Shown here piece after piece: positions 21,717 to 31,621 of a stretch of DNA of 64,000 bases. How positions within the stretch are numbered: the stretch's first letter is position 1; the number at the start of each line of letters is the position of its first letter. The stretch is from positions 15,405,329 through 15,469,328 of the forward strand of contig OX638369.1 in assembly GCA_951812925.1 (NCBI GenBank), given 5' to 3'. Under the pieces are notes generated by a model, which was not told the origin of the DNA, ran no database searches, and saw nothing but the letters and a program-made list of their open reading frames with translations. A program made the translations under genes and the position numbers. This stretch comes from Calliopum simillimum (Eukaryota; Arthropoda; Insecta; Diptera; Lauxaniidae).

Positions 21717-21784
21717 GGGCAAGGCTGGTGCAGTGGTAACGACTTCTGCTACCAACCTGGAGATCCTTGGTTCGTCTCCCGCCC
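21717..21784 (+). other. tRNA-like region with Pol III A and B boxes, copy 2
   Basis: A box TGGTGCAGTGG (21726-21736) fits TRGYNNARYNGG and B box GGTTCGTCTCC (21769-21779) fits GGTTCGANNCC, 32 nt apart. GGGC at the start can pair with GCCC at the end. A full cloverleaf does not fold convincingly, so I call it tRNA-derived and not a tRNA gene. It may supply an internal Pol III promoter for the ribozyme-bearing unit, as in SINEs. Confidence 0.7.
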
Positions 21785-21872
21785 AGACCAAAAACACAAA
21801 AAGTTTTCAAACTTGCAATTTTTCAATTATAATTAATTTAGTAAAATAAATATAATTATAATTACAACAAAA

Positions 21873-21919
21873 ATAGTCTGATGAGTCTTTGTGGCGAAAG
21901 ACGAAACATATGTCACTAT
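21873..21919 (+). ncRNA. Hammerhead ribozyme, type I, short stem III, copy 2
   Basis: All conserved positions are present. Stem I is ATAGT (21873-21877) with ACTAT (21915-21919), 5 bp. CTGATGA is at 21878-21884. Stem II is GTCTTT/AAAGAC (21885-21890 with 21897-21902), 6 perfect pairs with loop GTGGCG and G-C as the first pair. GAAA is at 21903-21906. Stem III is ACA/TGT with a 2 nt loop (21906-21913). The cleavage triplet GTC ends at 21914. RNA ends enter through stem I, so it is type I. A minimal stem III is known from Penelope-like elements and animal retrozymes and is usually active as a dimer. Confidence 0.92.
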
Positions 21920-21941
21920 AGCCGTGTTTTTAATCCGTTCC

Positions 21942-22090
21942 TTGATTTGTCATAATTATGTGTTAGAAAAATGCATTGATAGATTTATATGTAAATCGAT
22001 CTTTACAAATATATGACTAAAAGTTCAATTAAATAAAATCAATTTTCAATATAAAATGTCATTAAGTAACACACTTAAAAAATTCTTAAA
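21942..22090 (+). repeat. Direct repeat D2 of the composite
   Basis: Second copy of D1, directly downstream of the + strand ribozyme and its GTTCC-ended 3' segment. It ends exactly at the right target duplication. Confidence 0.9.
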
Positions 22091-22250
22091 ATTTTTACCC
22101 CCTTAACATTTTTTCTGAATATGCTTATCACCTATCTCTACCCGTCTGTATGTTTTGTCTTTTATATTTGCCCATTCCTCTTGAAAACAGCACACCTGGA
22201 CCAGACATTGGGCCGAATTTGGCTTCCAATTTCGCTTTAATACTCAAGTA
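22091..22250. repeat. Right remainder of the degenerate tandem repeat
   Basis: It continues the array unit interrupted at 20983 (TTTTTTCTGAATATGCTT, TATCTCTACCCG) and fades out into unique sequence by about 22160. Confidence 0.65.
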
Positions 22251-22377
22251 CCTGGAGACCAATCCCTGCTCGGTCAACAATCTGATCTTATTATTTTAGT
22301 CGATGTTTTTATTCATAGCTATTTTTTGTTATGAAACTCGTACCTTTTCACCTCCAATGCTTTCAAAATGATAAATT
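22251..22377 (+). repeat. Dispersed repeat, inverted copy of 9812-9947
   Basis: Contains CCTGCTCGGTCAACAATCTG and ends near TTTCAAAATGATAAAT. It matches the repeat beside retrotransposon A in reverse orientation. It is slightly longer in one spacer. Confidence 0.75.
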
Positions 22378-22590
22378 AACCGATGAGAAAAATAATAAGA
22401 AAAAACTCGGAAAATATCGAATGGTATAGAAAAATATCAAGAACTCCAAATTTTTTAAGAGAAATAGAATGACTTAAAATAAATAAATGGGATACGCCAC
22501 GCACCCAAAGTATTTCGTCTCTTGTATGGGGGCTGAAATATCGTATCATCATGCCTCGGAAAGTTCATTCCATTTTTTTGTGCATGAGTT

Positions 22591-23456
22591 ACACAGGTTT
22601 ACAAAAAAAAATGTCATGGCGTTTTGACCAGACTATGTGTTTCCTAGGGACTTTGACGTCCTGAAACCGAATCAGGGGTCCGTTTTTTTCCAGAACGTCT
22701 GAGAAAAAAGATTTCAAGGTCAAATGGAGGTCAAAATGGGGTTCATGCGTCGTTTAGTGATAAATTCGCTAAAACTCTGAAACTAATTTTTTATCATTGA
22801 GTTCTTTGTCCTTAAAAAGAATATGTGATCAAAAAGGGTATCTCGACCTAGTTTCGGAGATGTGGCCATCGGAAGATCCGGATATATTTTCTATGAAAAC
22901 CGCTATAAGTTGGGAACCCCTGGATGGATTTGAAAAAAATTGGAGTCATATGAAAGGTAATTTGACAACCTCTAAAAATATTTTCAATTGGATTCATAGT
23001 TTTGGAGATATGACCTTTTTGAAATTTTGAGAAATTTTTCAATTACAACAACAAATACATCAACAAAACCAACAACAACATAATACCTTTCATATGACAC
23101 CAATATTTTACAAATCCATCCAGTGGTTCCCAACTTATAGCGGTTTTCATAGAAGATATATCCGGATCATCCGATGGCCACATCTCCGAAACTAGGTCCG
23201 AGATACCCTTTTTGATCACATATTCTTTTTAAGGACAAAGAACTCAATGATAAAAAATTAGTTTCAGAGTTTTAGCGAATTTATCACTAAACGACGCATG
23301 AACCCCATTTTGACCTCCATTTGACCTTGAAATCTTTTTTCTCAGACGTTCTGGAAAAAAACGGACCCCGGATTTGGATTCAGGAAGTCAAAGTCCCTAG
23401 GAAACACATAGTCTGGTCAAAACGCCATGACATTTTTTTATTTTGTAAACCTGTGT
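22591..23456. repeat. Long palindrome (arms about 370 bp), family P1
   Basis: The left arm (22591-22965) and right arm (23086-23456) are inverted near-copies, with outer text ACACAGGTTTACAAA and TTTGTAAACCTGTGT. The roughly 120 bp centre includes a CAACAA-rich stretch. A block with GTTGGGAACCCCTGGATGG and TCATATGAAAGGTA also occurs in the palindrome at 54990-56306. Small ORFs in it are mirror shadows, not genes. No transposase is visible. Confidence 0.88.
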
Positions 23457-23535
23457 TATTAACTAAAATTTTTATTTTGGAAAAAAGTGGGCGTGGCAAT
23501 TATTGAACAAAGACCACTTTTCGTTATGCTTTAGA

Positions 23536-25146
23536 TACCGTAAGCAGGGGTGACTTTGACATCCGGGGGCGACTTTAACCGGCAAGAAAAAAAGATTAAA
23601 ATCGTAATATTATCACCCCAAAGAGTAGTTATCGATTTGTGTTGGGTCAATCAGTATCCTTGAGGTATTGGCTTTTAGCGTCTGTTTTCAATATTTGATT
23701 TGAGCGGTAACTTTCGGATATATTGTTGCATTTTCAAAGAGTTGTCTTATGCCGGATTTTTTAACACTCAGAAAATTACTACTTATTGACTAGATGGAAA
23801 ATTGCTGGCGTTAGATGAGTGATATAACTAGAACTATTATTTAATTTACTTCCCTAATCCATCGACTTTGGTGGATATATTTGCCTCCAAGTATTTTTAA
23901 TGCATTTTTATATGAGAGTACCGTAAGCAGGGGTGACTTTGACATCTGGGGGCGACTTTAACCGGCAAGAAAAAAAAGATTAAAATCGTAATATTTTCAT
24001 CTTGAGGACTAGTTATCGATTTGTATTTGGTCAATGTGTAACCTTGAAGTATTGGCTTTTAGCGTCTGTTTTCAATATTTGATTTGAGCGCGAACTTTCA
24101 GATATATTGGTGCATTTTCGAAAAGTTGTCTTGTGTAGCATTTTTTAACGCTCAGAAAATTACTACTTATTGACTAGAAGAAAAATTGCTGGCGGTGGGT
24201 GAATGATATCACTAAAATTATTGTTTAATTTTATTACCTAATCAATCGACTTTCATGGATATATTTGCCGCTAAGCATTTTTATATAGGAGTATGTTAGA
24301 AAACAACGTTTTTGGGGTGACTTTGGACCGGTTGAAAGTCACCCCCAAAAAACTTTGTATTGTTAGGCTGGCTCAAAAGAAACCCAAATTCGGGCCATAT
24401 TGACGCCCAAAACACTGGGTATGGTGAACTGTAGTGAAAATAAAGTCTAATCTTTCGCTAAAGTGAAATTATTTTTTCCTTTGATCTTTGTAAAACAATT
24501 AAATATTTTAATGAGAACCCAAAAGGGATATTTGTTATTATTTATTTAGGTAATTTTGCAAAAAAATAAAGCCACCGAAGCCCTTTAACAAAAAAGGAGT
24601 TTTTAAAGTTACTTACTAAGAATTTCTTTTGTTTTTTAAATTTTTTGAATCAAGTATTTTTTATTTTCTAATTTGCAATGGATTTTTAACTTGTTTTTGT
24701 GGATTTTTAAAGTTTTGCTAACATACCAAAGGCTGAAACCGAATTTATCAAAAATTTTAGTTTTTTTTTACTCGCGACCTTAAAAACATTCCATAACCTA
24801 GACTGATTGCCTACACAAATATACCGAAATATTGAGAGAACTCAAGTTAACAAAACCTGTTTCTCTCATTTTGCATCTTTGAAGGTATAACATGTAAAAT
24901 CAATGAATGAAATTTTTCGGTTAAAGTCGCCCCACCCTTGAGGTGACTTTAACCCACTTACAATAACATTATTTAAAAATAACTGTAATTACCTCGTAAA
25001 AATTTTATTACATGAGAACCAAGCTGAAGCCCCCACGAAAAATTTAGAGCAATGAAACCATTTACTTAATTAAAATTGTTGAAATTATAAGCTCCTAAAC
25101 TTGAAAAATCTGTTTTTTTGCATCAAAGTCACCCCTGCTTACGGTA
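23536..25146. mobile_element. MITE with GGGGTGACTTT terminal motif, internally duplicated
   Basis: It begins TACCGTAAGCAGGGGTGACT and ends with the inverted partner AGTCACCCCTGCTTACGGTA. The first 383 bp are duplicated in tandem (23536-23918 and 23919-about 24300). Motif variants recur inside: an inverted pair around 24318-24350 (GGGGTGACTTTGGACCGGTT) and another around 24915-24955 (AAAGTCGCCCCACCCTTGAG). TA at both ends is consistent with a Tc1/mariner/pogo target. No ORF. Confidence 0.72.
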
Positions 25147-25425
25147 TTTTAGAAAACAATGTTTTTGGGGTGACTTTGGACCGGTCGAAAGTCACCCCCA
25201 AAAAACTTTGTATTGTAAGGCTGTGGCTTAAAAGAAACCCAAACTCGGGCCAAATAAAAAATAAAGTCTAGTCTTTTGCCAAAGTGAAATAATATTTTCC
25301 TTTTTATCTTTGTAAAATAATTGGCTGCCCAGAAAAGATATCTGCTATTATTTATTTAGCGAAATTTTGCAAAAAATTAAGCCACCGAAGCCCTTTAACA
25401 AATGAGGCATTTTTAAAGTAACCTA

Positions 25426-26338
25426 CAGTCTGTTAAATAAGAGCGTGGTCATTGTTGTGAGAAAATGAAAATACCCATTGCGAAAATTCTTTTTAATATT
25501 GATTTATTTGATCGAAAACTTCAATGCAAATACATTAATAGCAGGTCCAATCACCCCCAGCATCAATTATAGCTTGACATCTTCGCGACATACTTTGAAC
25601 AAGATTTTGCGCATACTCTTCTGAAAACGACCTCCAAATTTTGTGAATGCGTCGAACCAGCTGTTTCAAGTTGCAGGGTCGGTTTTTCCAGGCATGCCTG
25701 ATGATAGGAAAGGCCCAAAAAGAGGATTCATCAGTGAAGATAACGTTGCCCCAGTCACGATCCAAATTGTCTTTGGCCCATTCAAGACGTTTTTGGACAT
25801 GTTTTTCACTGAGCATCGGTTTTTGCAAAGTACTTCGGTATTTCACACTATTTGCAATCAAATGATTACGAATAGTTCCGTGGGAGATATTCAAACCTTT
25901 TTGGGACAATTTCGAAGCACCTTCACGCAAAGTTAATGTTGGATTTTTCGAAAATAGAGCACAGATCAGTTTTTCCTGTTTTTCCGTCACTACACCGACA
26001 GACCCGCGATTTGGAAAGTCATCGACATTTTTTTCTTCTTTGAAGCGATTCACCCACTTACTCACAAACTGTTTCGACTTTTGCATATACTTCGCAGCCG
26101 CCGCTTGGGTCATTTTGGGACCTTTGGGGTGCAAACACAAAAAAACGGCTTCAAAGCGCGACGCGTACGCGGTACTCATTTTGGAAAAATGCTGAGAACG
26201 CATTGAAAAGAGTGGTCAGCTGATTCACTTTCACGAAGCATGAAGGACAATACTGCCCTCTGTGTGAGAAAAAAAAATTACAGCATTATACTTTACCGAT
26301 CGCGAGTAATCGTGACCACGCTCTTATTTAACAGACTG
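25426..26338 (-). mobile_element. Tc1-like element, internally deleted (913 bp)
   Basis: Terminal inverted repeats begin CAGTCTGTTAAATAAGAGCG and continue as TGGTCA at both ends, flanked by TA duplications (25424-25425 and 26339-26340). The matching unfilled TA site is present in the tandem MITE copy near 24614. It carries one truncated transposase frame, so it is nonautonomous. Confidence 0.92.
25535..26203 (-). pseudogene. Tc1-like transposase with internal deletion
   Basis: The 222-residue frame has the paired N-terminal helix-turn-helix region (TQAAAAKYMQKSKQFVSKW, then an RGSVG hinge and a second helix set). It reaches the first catalytic aspartate in FTDES (D158), then jumps from about residue 187 (VRRIHKIW) to the family's C-terminal motif (MSRRCQAIIDAGGDW). 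The block with the second and third acidic residues, usually about 120 residues, is missing with the frame kept. It cannot catalyse transposition but could still bind the element ends. The upstream ATG at 26203 is used here; MSTAY a few codons later may be the original start. Confidence 0.88.
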
Positions 26339-26799
26339 TACTAAGAATTTCTTTCGTTTTTTAAATTTTTTCAATCAAGTATTTTTTGTTTTCTAATTTT
26401 CAATCAATTTTAAGCTTGTTTTTGTGGATTTTTTAAGTTTTGCTTAGCTTTTAATATTAGTATTGTTATTTGATGTAACTTATGTACCAATAAGTAAAGC
26501 ATACCAAAGGCTAAAACCGCATTTATCCAAAATTTTAGTTTTTTTTTTTTTAATCTCGTCCTTGAAAACATCCCATTGCCTAGGCCGATTGCCTATATAA
26601 ATATGCCAAAATGTAAAGTGAACTTAAGTTTCCAAAACCTGATACCCTGATTTTGGATCGTTAAAGGTATAGCATGTAAAATCAATGAATGAAATTTTCC
26701 GGTTAAAGTCGCCCCACCCTTGAGGTGACTTTAACCCACTTACAAAAATATTACTTTAAAATATTCGTAATTACTTCGTATTAACCATATTACATACGG

Positions 26800-27518
26800 T
26801 ACTCGTGATCCAGATCCGCATACCAAATTTCATTAAAATATGTTGTACCATTTGCGTTAAATAGCATTTAATTTGTTTTACTTATATGGGAGGTTCCACG
26901 CCCACCTGCGATATTTTGCCCACTTGCAGCTCGTAGGTGCCTCATAAAAAGAAGATTCCCTACAGTTAAATTCAGAAAGATTGCTTTAGTAGTTTCCTTT
27001 TTATAGCGTATTAAATTTTTGTGGGCGGTGCCACGCCCTCCAACGAGTTTTCCTAATATAACGGCATATCACAAATTAATACTTGTTTTCGGAGGAAAAT
27101 ATTTTAAATTTTCATTAAAATTGTTGAATTCGTTTTCGAGTAATATTGAATTAAAATTTTCAATGGTTAAAAAAGGGGCGTGGCACTTCTTAGATACCGC
27201 CCACTTTTCGGTTATTACAAGGCATTGATAAGTAGTACCTACATACCAAATTTCATTAAAATGTCTTGGAACATTTGCGAGAAATAGCATTTAACGTATT
27301 TTGCTTGTATAGGAGGTTCCACGCGCAATGGCGACATTTCACCCATTTTCAAATCAGAGATGCCCTATTGCAATTAGGCTCCTCACAGTTAATTTCAGAA
27401 TTTTTGCTTTATTGGCTCTCTTTTTAGACCGTTTTATATTTTTGTGGGCGGTGCCACGCCCTTCAACGAGTTTTCCCAATATAACGGCGTATCACATATG
27501 AATCCTTGTTTTCAGAGG
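26800..27518. repeat. Tandem pair of a GTGGGCGGTGCCACGCCC repeat
   Basis: Two units of about 420 bp share CATACCAAATTTCATTAAAA, AGGTTCCACGC and GTGGGCGGTGCCACGCCC. A related GTGGGCGTGGCAA fragment lies at 23487-23500, left of the MITE array. The family is noncoding. The word GGGCGTGGC in AT-rich context is common in fly repeats. Confidence 0.65.
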
Positions 27519-28428
27519 TAATAGGGTAAGGGAGGGAAATATGGACCACCCATCTTTCTTTTTTAAATAAAACCAAAAATACATAAAACAAAACAATTAA
27601 TTTTATGTCATTCATTGAAGGAAACAATTCACCTTAGTTATGATTCACTTTTAGATAAATATCTCATCAGGATAAAGAAAAAAAATCAAAAAACTGAAAA
27701 TACTCAAAATGAAGATAAAAAAAAAGTGTAGTGTTATATGGACTATATAGTCCATATTGCCCCACATGTTTATTTGGTACAGAAGTTGCATATAAAAATG
27801 TCACTTCCACATCCGTCACATTTTTCATGACTCCAAGAACGTCAGATTACACATTCAACCCAAAATTCGCCACGTCGATCTTCTGAGTAAAGGGTATTAC
27901 ATTATATGCATTTTTTATCATTTTTTTCCTTTATAGTTAACGAATTACATATAATGACCATCAGACTCGTCATGAAAACTGCAACTAGATTCCCCATCTA
28001 AAAAAGATGATAAATACATTTGTTTTTGAGGCTTTTTTCTTTGGTGGTCCATATTACCCACAGCACGTGTCGGTGAAATAAATGGTTTTTTTATCAAAAA
28101 CTCTTTCGGTTAATGAACTTATTTGTGCTAATAAATTATAAATGATATTTACTGACTTTATATAATTAACCATTTATTTAAAAATGCGATGTCCTTAAAG
28201 TGAAATAATGAAATATACTCCTTAGAAAAAAATTATCACTGATCTTTTTTTTAGAAAAATCAACTTTACAGAAACATGCGACTTCACCGAACGTTGAAAT
28301 CGTCCTATTATAAGCTTTAAGTATTAGCGCTAAGTTTGAACATGAACAACGGTAAATCCTATGTATGCAGTGGAAAATAACCGTGTGGTCCATATTACCC
28401 ACGTAGTCCATATTTCCCTCACGGTGGT
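27519..28428. mobile_element. MITE with AGGGAAATATGGAC terminal motif
   Basis: Left end GGAGGGAAATATGGACCAC and inverted right end GTGAGGGAAATATGGACTAC. The motif returns inside: ATGGACTATATAGTCCAT near 27737, TGGTCCATATTACCCAC near 28045, and again at about 28386-28401. It appears inserted in the second unit of the GGGCGG tandem repeat, whose text continues on the right (TTTTAAAAAATTTTAA). No ORF. Confidence 0.65.
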
Positions 28429-28439
28429 TTTTAAAAAAT

Positions 28440-29902
28440 TTTAACTTTTTGAAATACCACCCGCGATTTTTTTCAGGGATAATGTTGGGGGACCCTTCTA
28501 GTATCTAAATCCGCAATCCGCGAAATCGGACGTCCAGCCGTTTTTTTTTTTCGACCTTTTAGTTTTTTTAACGATTTTTGAGTATATCTCGGTGTGTATA
28601 TACATGTTATGTACACATATATATGTATATACGTACATATATATAATTGTATATGTATATATGTGTAATATATATATATGGATATGTATATACATACATA
28701 CATACATACATATAAAAGGTATCATTTCCGCACCATTTATTTTTTAAAAAATCGGTTTTTTTCGTATTTAAGAAAAACACACACAAAAACCGGAAACGAA
28801 AGTAATCACTTCAAATGTGATTTTGGATGCTTAATCCGATTCCGGTATTAGAATTGCTCTATTACGTCTGGACTTTGAGATATCCTTACAAATATGTTTA
28901 AAGGACACCATTTTTTTTCCTATTTTTGAAGTTATATAACAAGATAAGGTAATATTATGCCGTAAAATCTGGTATGACAGTTAAAAGCCCTAGTTTTTTC
29001 CTTAAAAACTCAATCAAACCGATAACGATATCTTTTTTTTTGTCGGAGATATCTTTGCCTAAAAAGTTAAAAAAGTGCAAAAACACGATTTTTGGCTATG
29101 TTGGATGTTATATGCAGGACACACAAAATTATTTTGGGAATTTCTATTACCAGAAACATTTGGTACTTTCTTTTGGCTTTAAATTGAGCTATCAAATGTT
29201 TATCTGCAATATTTTTCTGCGAAGTTATGTTAACTTTAAAATCACACCATGAAACTTAAAGCGAAAAATCTCGGTTTTCGGCTATATTTGAGGTTGTATA
29301 CAGTACGGACGAAATTCGTCTGCTCTTTTTTACTAACCGAAGCATTTAAAACCATTCTTTATCTTCAAAATAAGCTATCAAGAGGTCTCTTGTGATTGTT
29401 TTCCACAAAGTTATGACCATTTAAAAATTACATTATGGAGTGCAAACTCACAGTGTACGAGTATTCCTTATATTGCTGCAACATGTCGTCTTAAAATAGT
29501 CATAACATTTTACAGCATCAAAAATCACATTTGAAGTGATTACTTTCGTTTCCGGTTTTTGTTTGTGTTTTTCTTAAATACGAAAAAACCGATTTTTAAA
29601 AAAATAAATGGTGCGGAAATGATACCTTTTATATGTATGTATGTATGTATGTATATATATAGCCATATATATATATTACACATATATACATATACAATTA
29701 TATATATGTACGTATATACATATATATGTGTACATAACATGTATATACACACCGAGATATACTCAAAAATCGTTAAAAAAACTAAAAGGTCGAAAAAAAA
29801 AACGGCTGGACGTCCGATTTCGCGGATTGCGGATTTAGATACTAGAAGGGTCCCCCAACATTATCCCTGAAAAAAATCGCGGGCGGTATTTCAAAAAGTT
29901 AT
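28440..29902. repeat. Long palindrome (arms about 380 bp), family P2
   Basis: The left arm (28440-28820) and right arm (29525-29902) are inverted near-copies. They contain TCCGCAATCCGCGAAATCGG, GGGGGACCCTTCTAGTATCT and a long (TATA/TACA) microsatellite. The roughly 700 bp centre is AT-rich. ORFs within the microsatellite appear on both arms and are not genes. No target duplication was fixed. Confidence 0.87.
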
Positions 29903-30427
29903 TATTAAAAAAGCCTCTTTTACTTGATAAATATTCTCAAAGTAAAATGTTACTAAAAAGCAAAATAATTTTGTGACCTTATAAAAATTATGAATAAATC
30001 ATTTCTTTGCTTTTTTGGGGATTAGAACGCATTATTTTAATTTTTTTATGAAGTGATATCATAGTTAACGTTCCATTGACTCAAAGTTTATAAAAAAAAT
30101 ATTACTTTTCCAAGAATGAAACGGCTAAAAATTGAGTATTAATTCGAATTTTTGAATATTTTTTGTATGCAAAATACATATGTGACTCACTGTAAGTACA
30201 AAGAAACAAACAAAAAAACATAAAAAGAGAAGATAAAATAATTTGATTGGTTAAAAAATAATGAGTTTTTAATTATGTGAATAGTATACTTGTTTTCAGG
30301 TGGTTTTCAAGTCATTTTGGAAGGTAGGCCCCCTTAAGGGGTAGTGATAAGGGGTCAGTATGTTCAGAAAAAATGTCGAGAGTATTACAATCCTGTTCCG
30401 AAATCCGTATGATTTCAATTACTTTTC
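29903..30427. other. Intergenic DNA
   Basis: AT-rich; includes a GGCCCCCTTAAGGGG fragment reminiscent of the 20.1-21.0 kb tandem array. Nothing else recognised. Confidence 0.5.
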
Positions 30428-30725
30428 ATTTAGGAGGCTTTTTGATGAAAACGGTGAGTGCAACGATAAAAAGTATTAGAATCACTTTTGTGGAGAATTG
30501 CAGGTTCTACAAATAATATTGATTTGCATTAACGAAAAAGTAACTGTTCCAGAAATATTCTTAACATACGCAAAAAGTCGAAAAAATCGATTTTATTGAA
30601 TATTTCCTAAACGGTTACCCTTTCGTAAATACAAATCAATATTATTTGTTGAATCTGTAATCCTCCAAAAAAAGATTCTAATACTTATCATCGTGTGACT
30701 CACCATTTTCATTTAAAAGCTTCCG
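30428..30725. repeat. Palindrome, arms about 125 bp
   Basis: AAATAATATTGATTTG and AGTATTAGAATC on the left return inverted on the right (CAAATCAATATTATTT, GATTCTAATACTT), centred near 30580. No ORF. Confidence 0.75.
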
Positions 30726-31132
30726 AAATTAAAATTTAAGCCACACTGATTACGAAGCAGGCCTGTTAATGTATATTTTGGATGCGTTATCGCGAATAAT
30801 GCTCTTCATATTGCGTTTTGAAAATTTTTTTTTATTGAGCGGTAAGCGTGCCAACTGACCAATTTCGTTCATTTTCAATTCCACGACAATGGCGGCGTGT
30901 ACTAAATTTAATCGAATTATCTTGCTCTCAAAAAATTATCCTTTTCATTTAATCCGATTTCGATTGGAATTAAATCGAATGGAGATTTTCCTATCTATAT
31001 TTTGATTTCCAGAATCGAAATATTTTTGCAATCAAAATCGAATCAGCATCATCTACATAATTCGATTTTGATTGGGAAAATTTTCTATTTCGATGCTGGA
31101 AGTCAAAATGATAGCAAAATCTCGATTCGATT

Positions 31133-31621
31133 GCCCGTAAAGCCTCAAACATTCTCTCTTCCTTACTTAGAAATAAAGGTATGTTACAAAAAACTAAACT
31201 CTTGATGTATAAAACCCTTTTGAGGCCAATCTTGCTATATGCTTTCCCGTCCTGGTTCTCTATCTCTCCGGCAGTCGCTTTGGAGTTGGAACGCTTTGAA
31301 AGGAGTATTCTCAGAATGTGTTTAAACGTTAACTTTGAGACTAGGACAAAAAGATTTTCCAACAATTTTTTGTACAAAGAGGCCAAAGTTACTCCGATTA
31401 TAAAATATGCTGTACTGCTGATGAGGAAATTTATTGTCAGGATGAATGATTCTGAAAATGAAGTTATAAAAGAAATTAATATTTCACAGCTAAATAGCTC
31501 CTGGGGCAACACTTTTTACCACTCTCCTGTAGGTGTCCTACTAGAGGATATTGTCGGGATTCCCGATGACTCCCCAATCCCCTATTATTTGAAAGCCACG
31601 ATAGGGCATAACCGAGGATAG
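31133..31621 (+). pseudogene. C-terminal fragment of non-LTR retrotransposon ORF2
   Basis: The frame is open from the insertion point to TAG at 31619-31621, about 162 codons. It contains KLLMYKTLLRPILLYAFPSW, the conserved block after the reverse-transcriptase domain of jockey/CR1-type elements (the family form is roughly YKxLIRPxLxYxxPxW). The ATG at 31181 is internal and not a start. The polymerase active site and endonuclease are missing through 5' truncation. Confidence 0.88.

Larger units (their letters stand above)
20984..22090. mobile_element. Composite retroposon with hammerhead ribozymes (Penelope/retrozyme-like)
   Basis: The composite is bounded by a 12 bp direct duplication, ATTTTTACCCCC, at 20972-20983 and 22091-22102, and interrupts a tandem-repeat array that continues on both sides. 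Inside: an inverted core (20984-21396), tail D1 (21397-21545), the same core in + orientation (about 21556-21941) and tail D2 (21942-22090), which matches D1. Each core has a hammerhead ribozyme and tRNA-like A and B boxes. The core-D junction starts GTCACTATAGCC, with the predicted ribozyme cut after GTC. The distance between the two GTC/ACTATAGCC sites is about 544 bp, a repeat unit length. There is no ORF, so the element is nonautonomous. Direct-plus-inverted terminal repeats, hammerheads and a long target duplication are features of Penelope-like elements; a tandem unit with hammerheads is also typical of retrozymes. The class is inference. Confidence 0.8.
25147..26800. mobile_element. Second, partial tandem copy of the GGGGTGACTTT MITE
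   Basis: From GAAAACAATGTTTTTGGGG onward it repeats 24302-25000 of the preceding copy, including the AAAGTCGCCCCACCCTTGAG block near 26705. It lacks the right terminal CTGCTTACGGTA. It is interrupted at 25426-26338 by a Tc1-like element; the first copy near 24600 shows the uninterrupted site. Confidence 0.72.

Noticed and set aside
21717..21784. A genuine tRNA gene
   Set aside because: A and B boxes are present but stems do not form a standard cloverleaf, and the sequence is part of a repeated element.
28473..28725. Minus-strand ORFs rich in Tyr/Ile/Thr, with mirror copies at 29559-29870
   Set aside because: They are translations of a TATA/TACA microsatellite in the arms of a palindrome.
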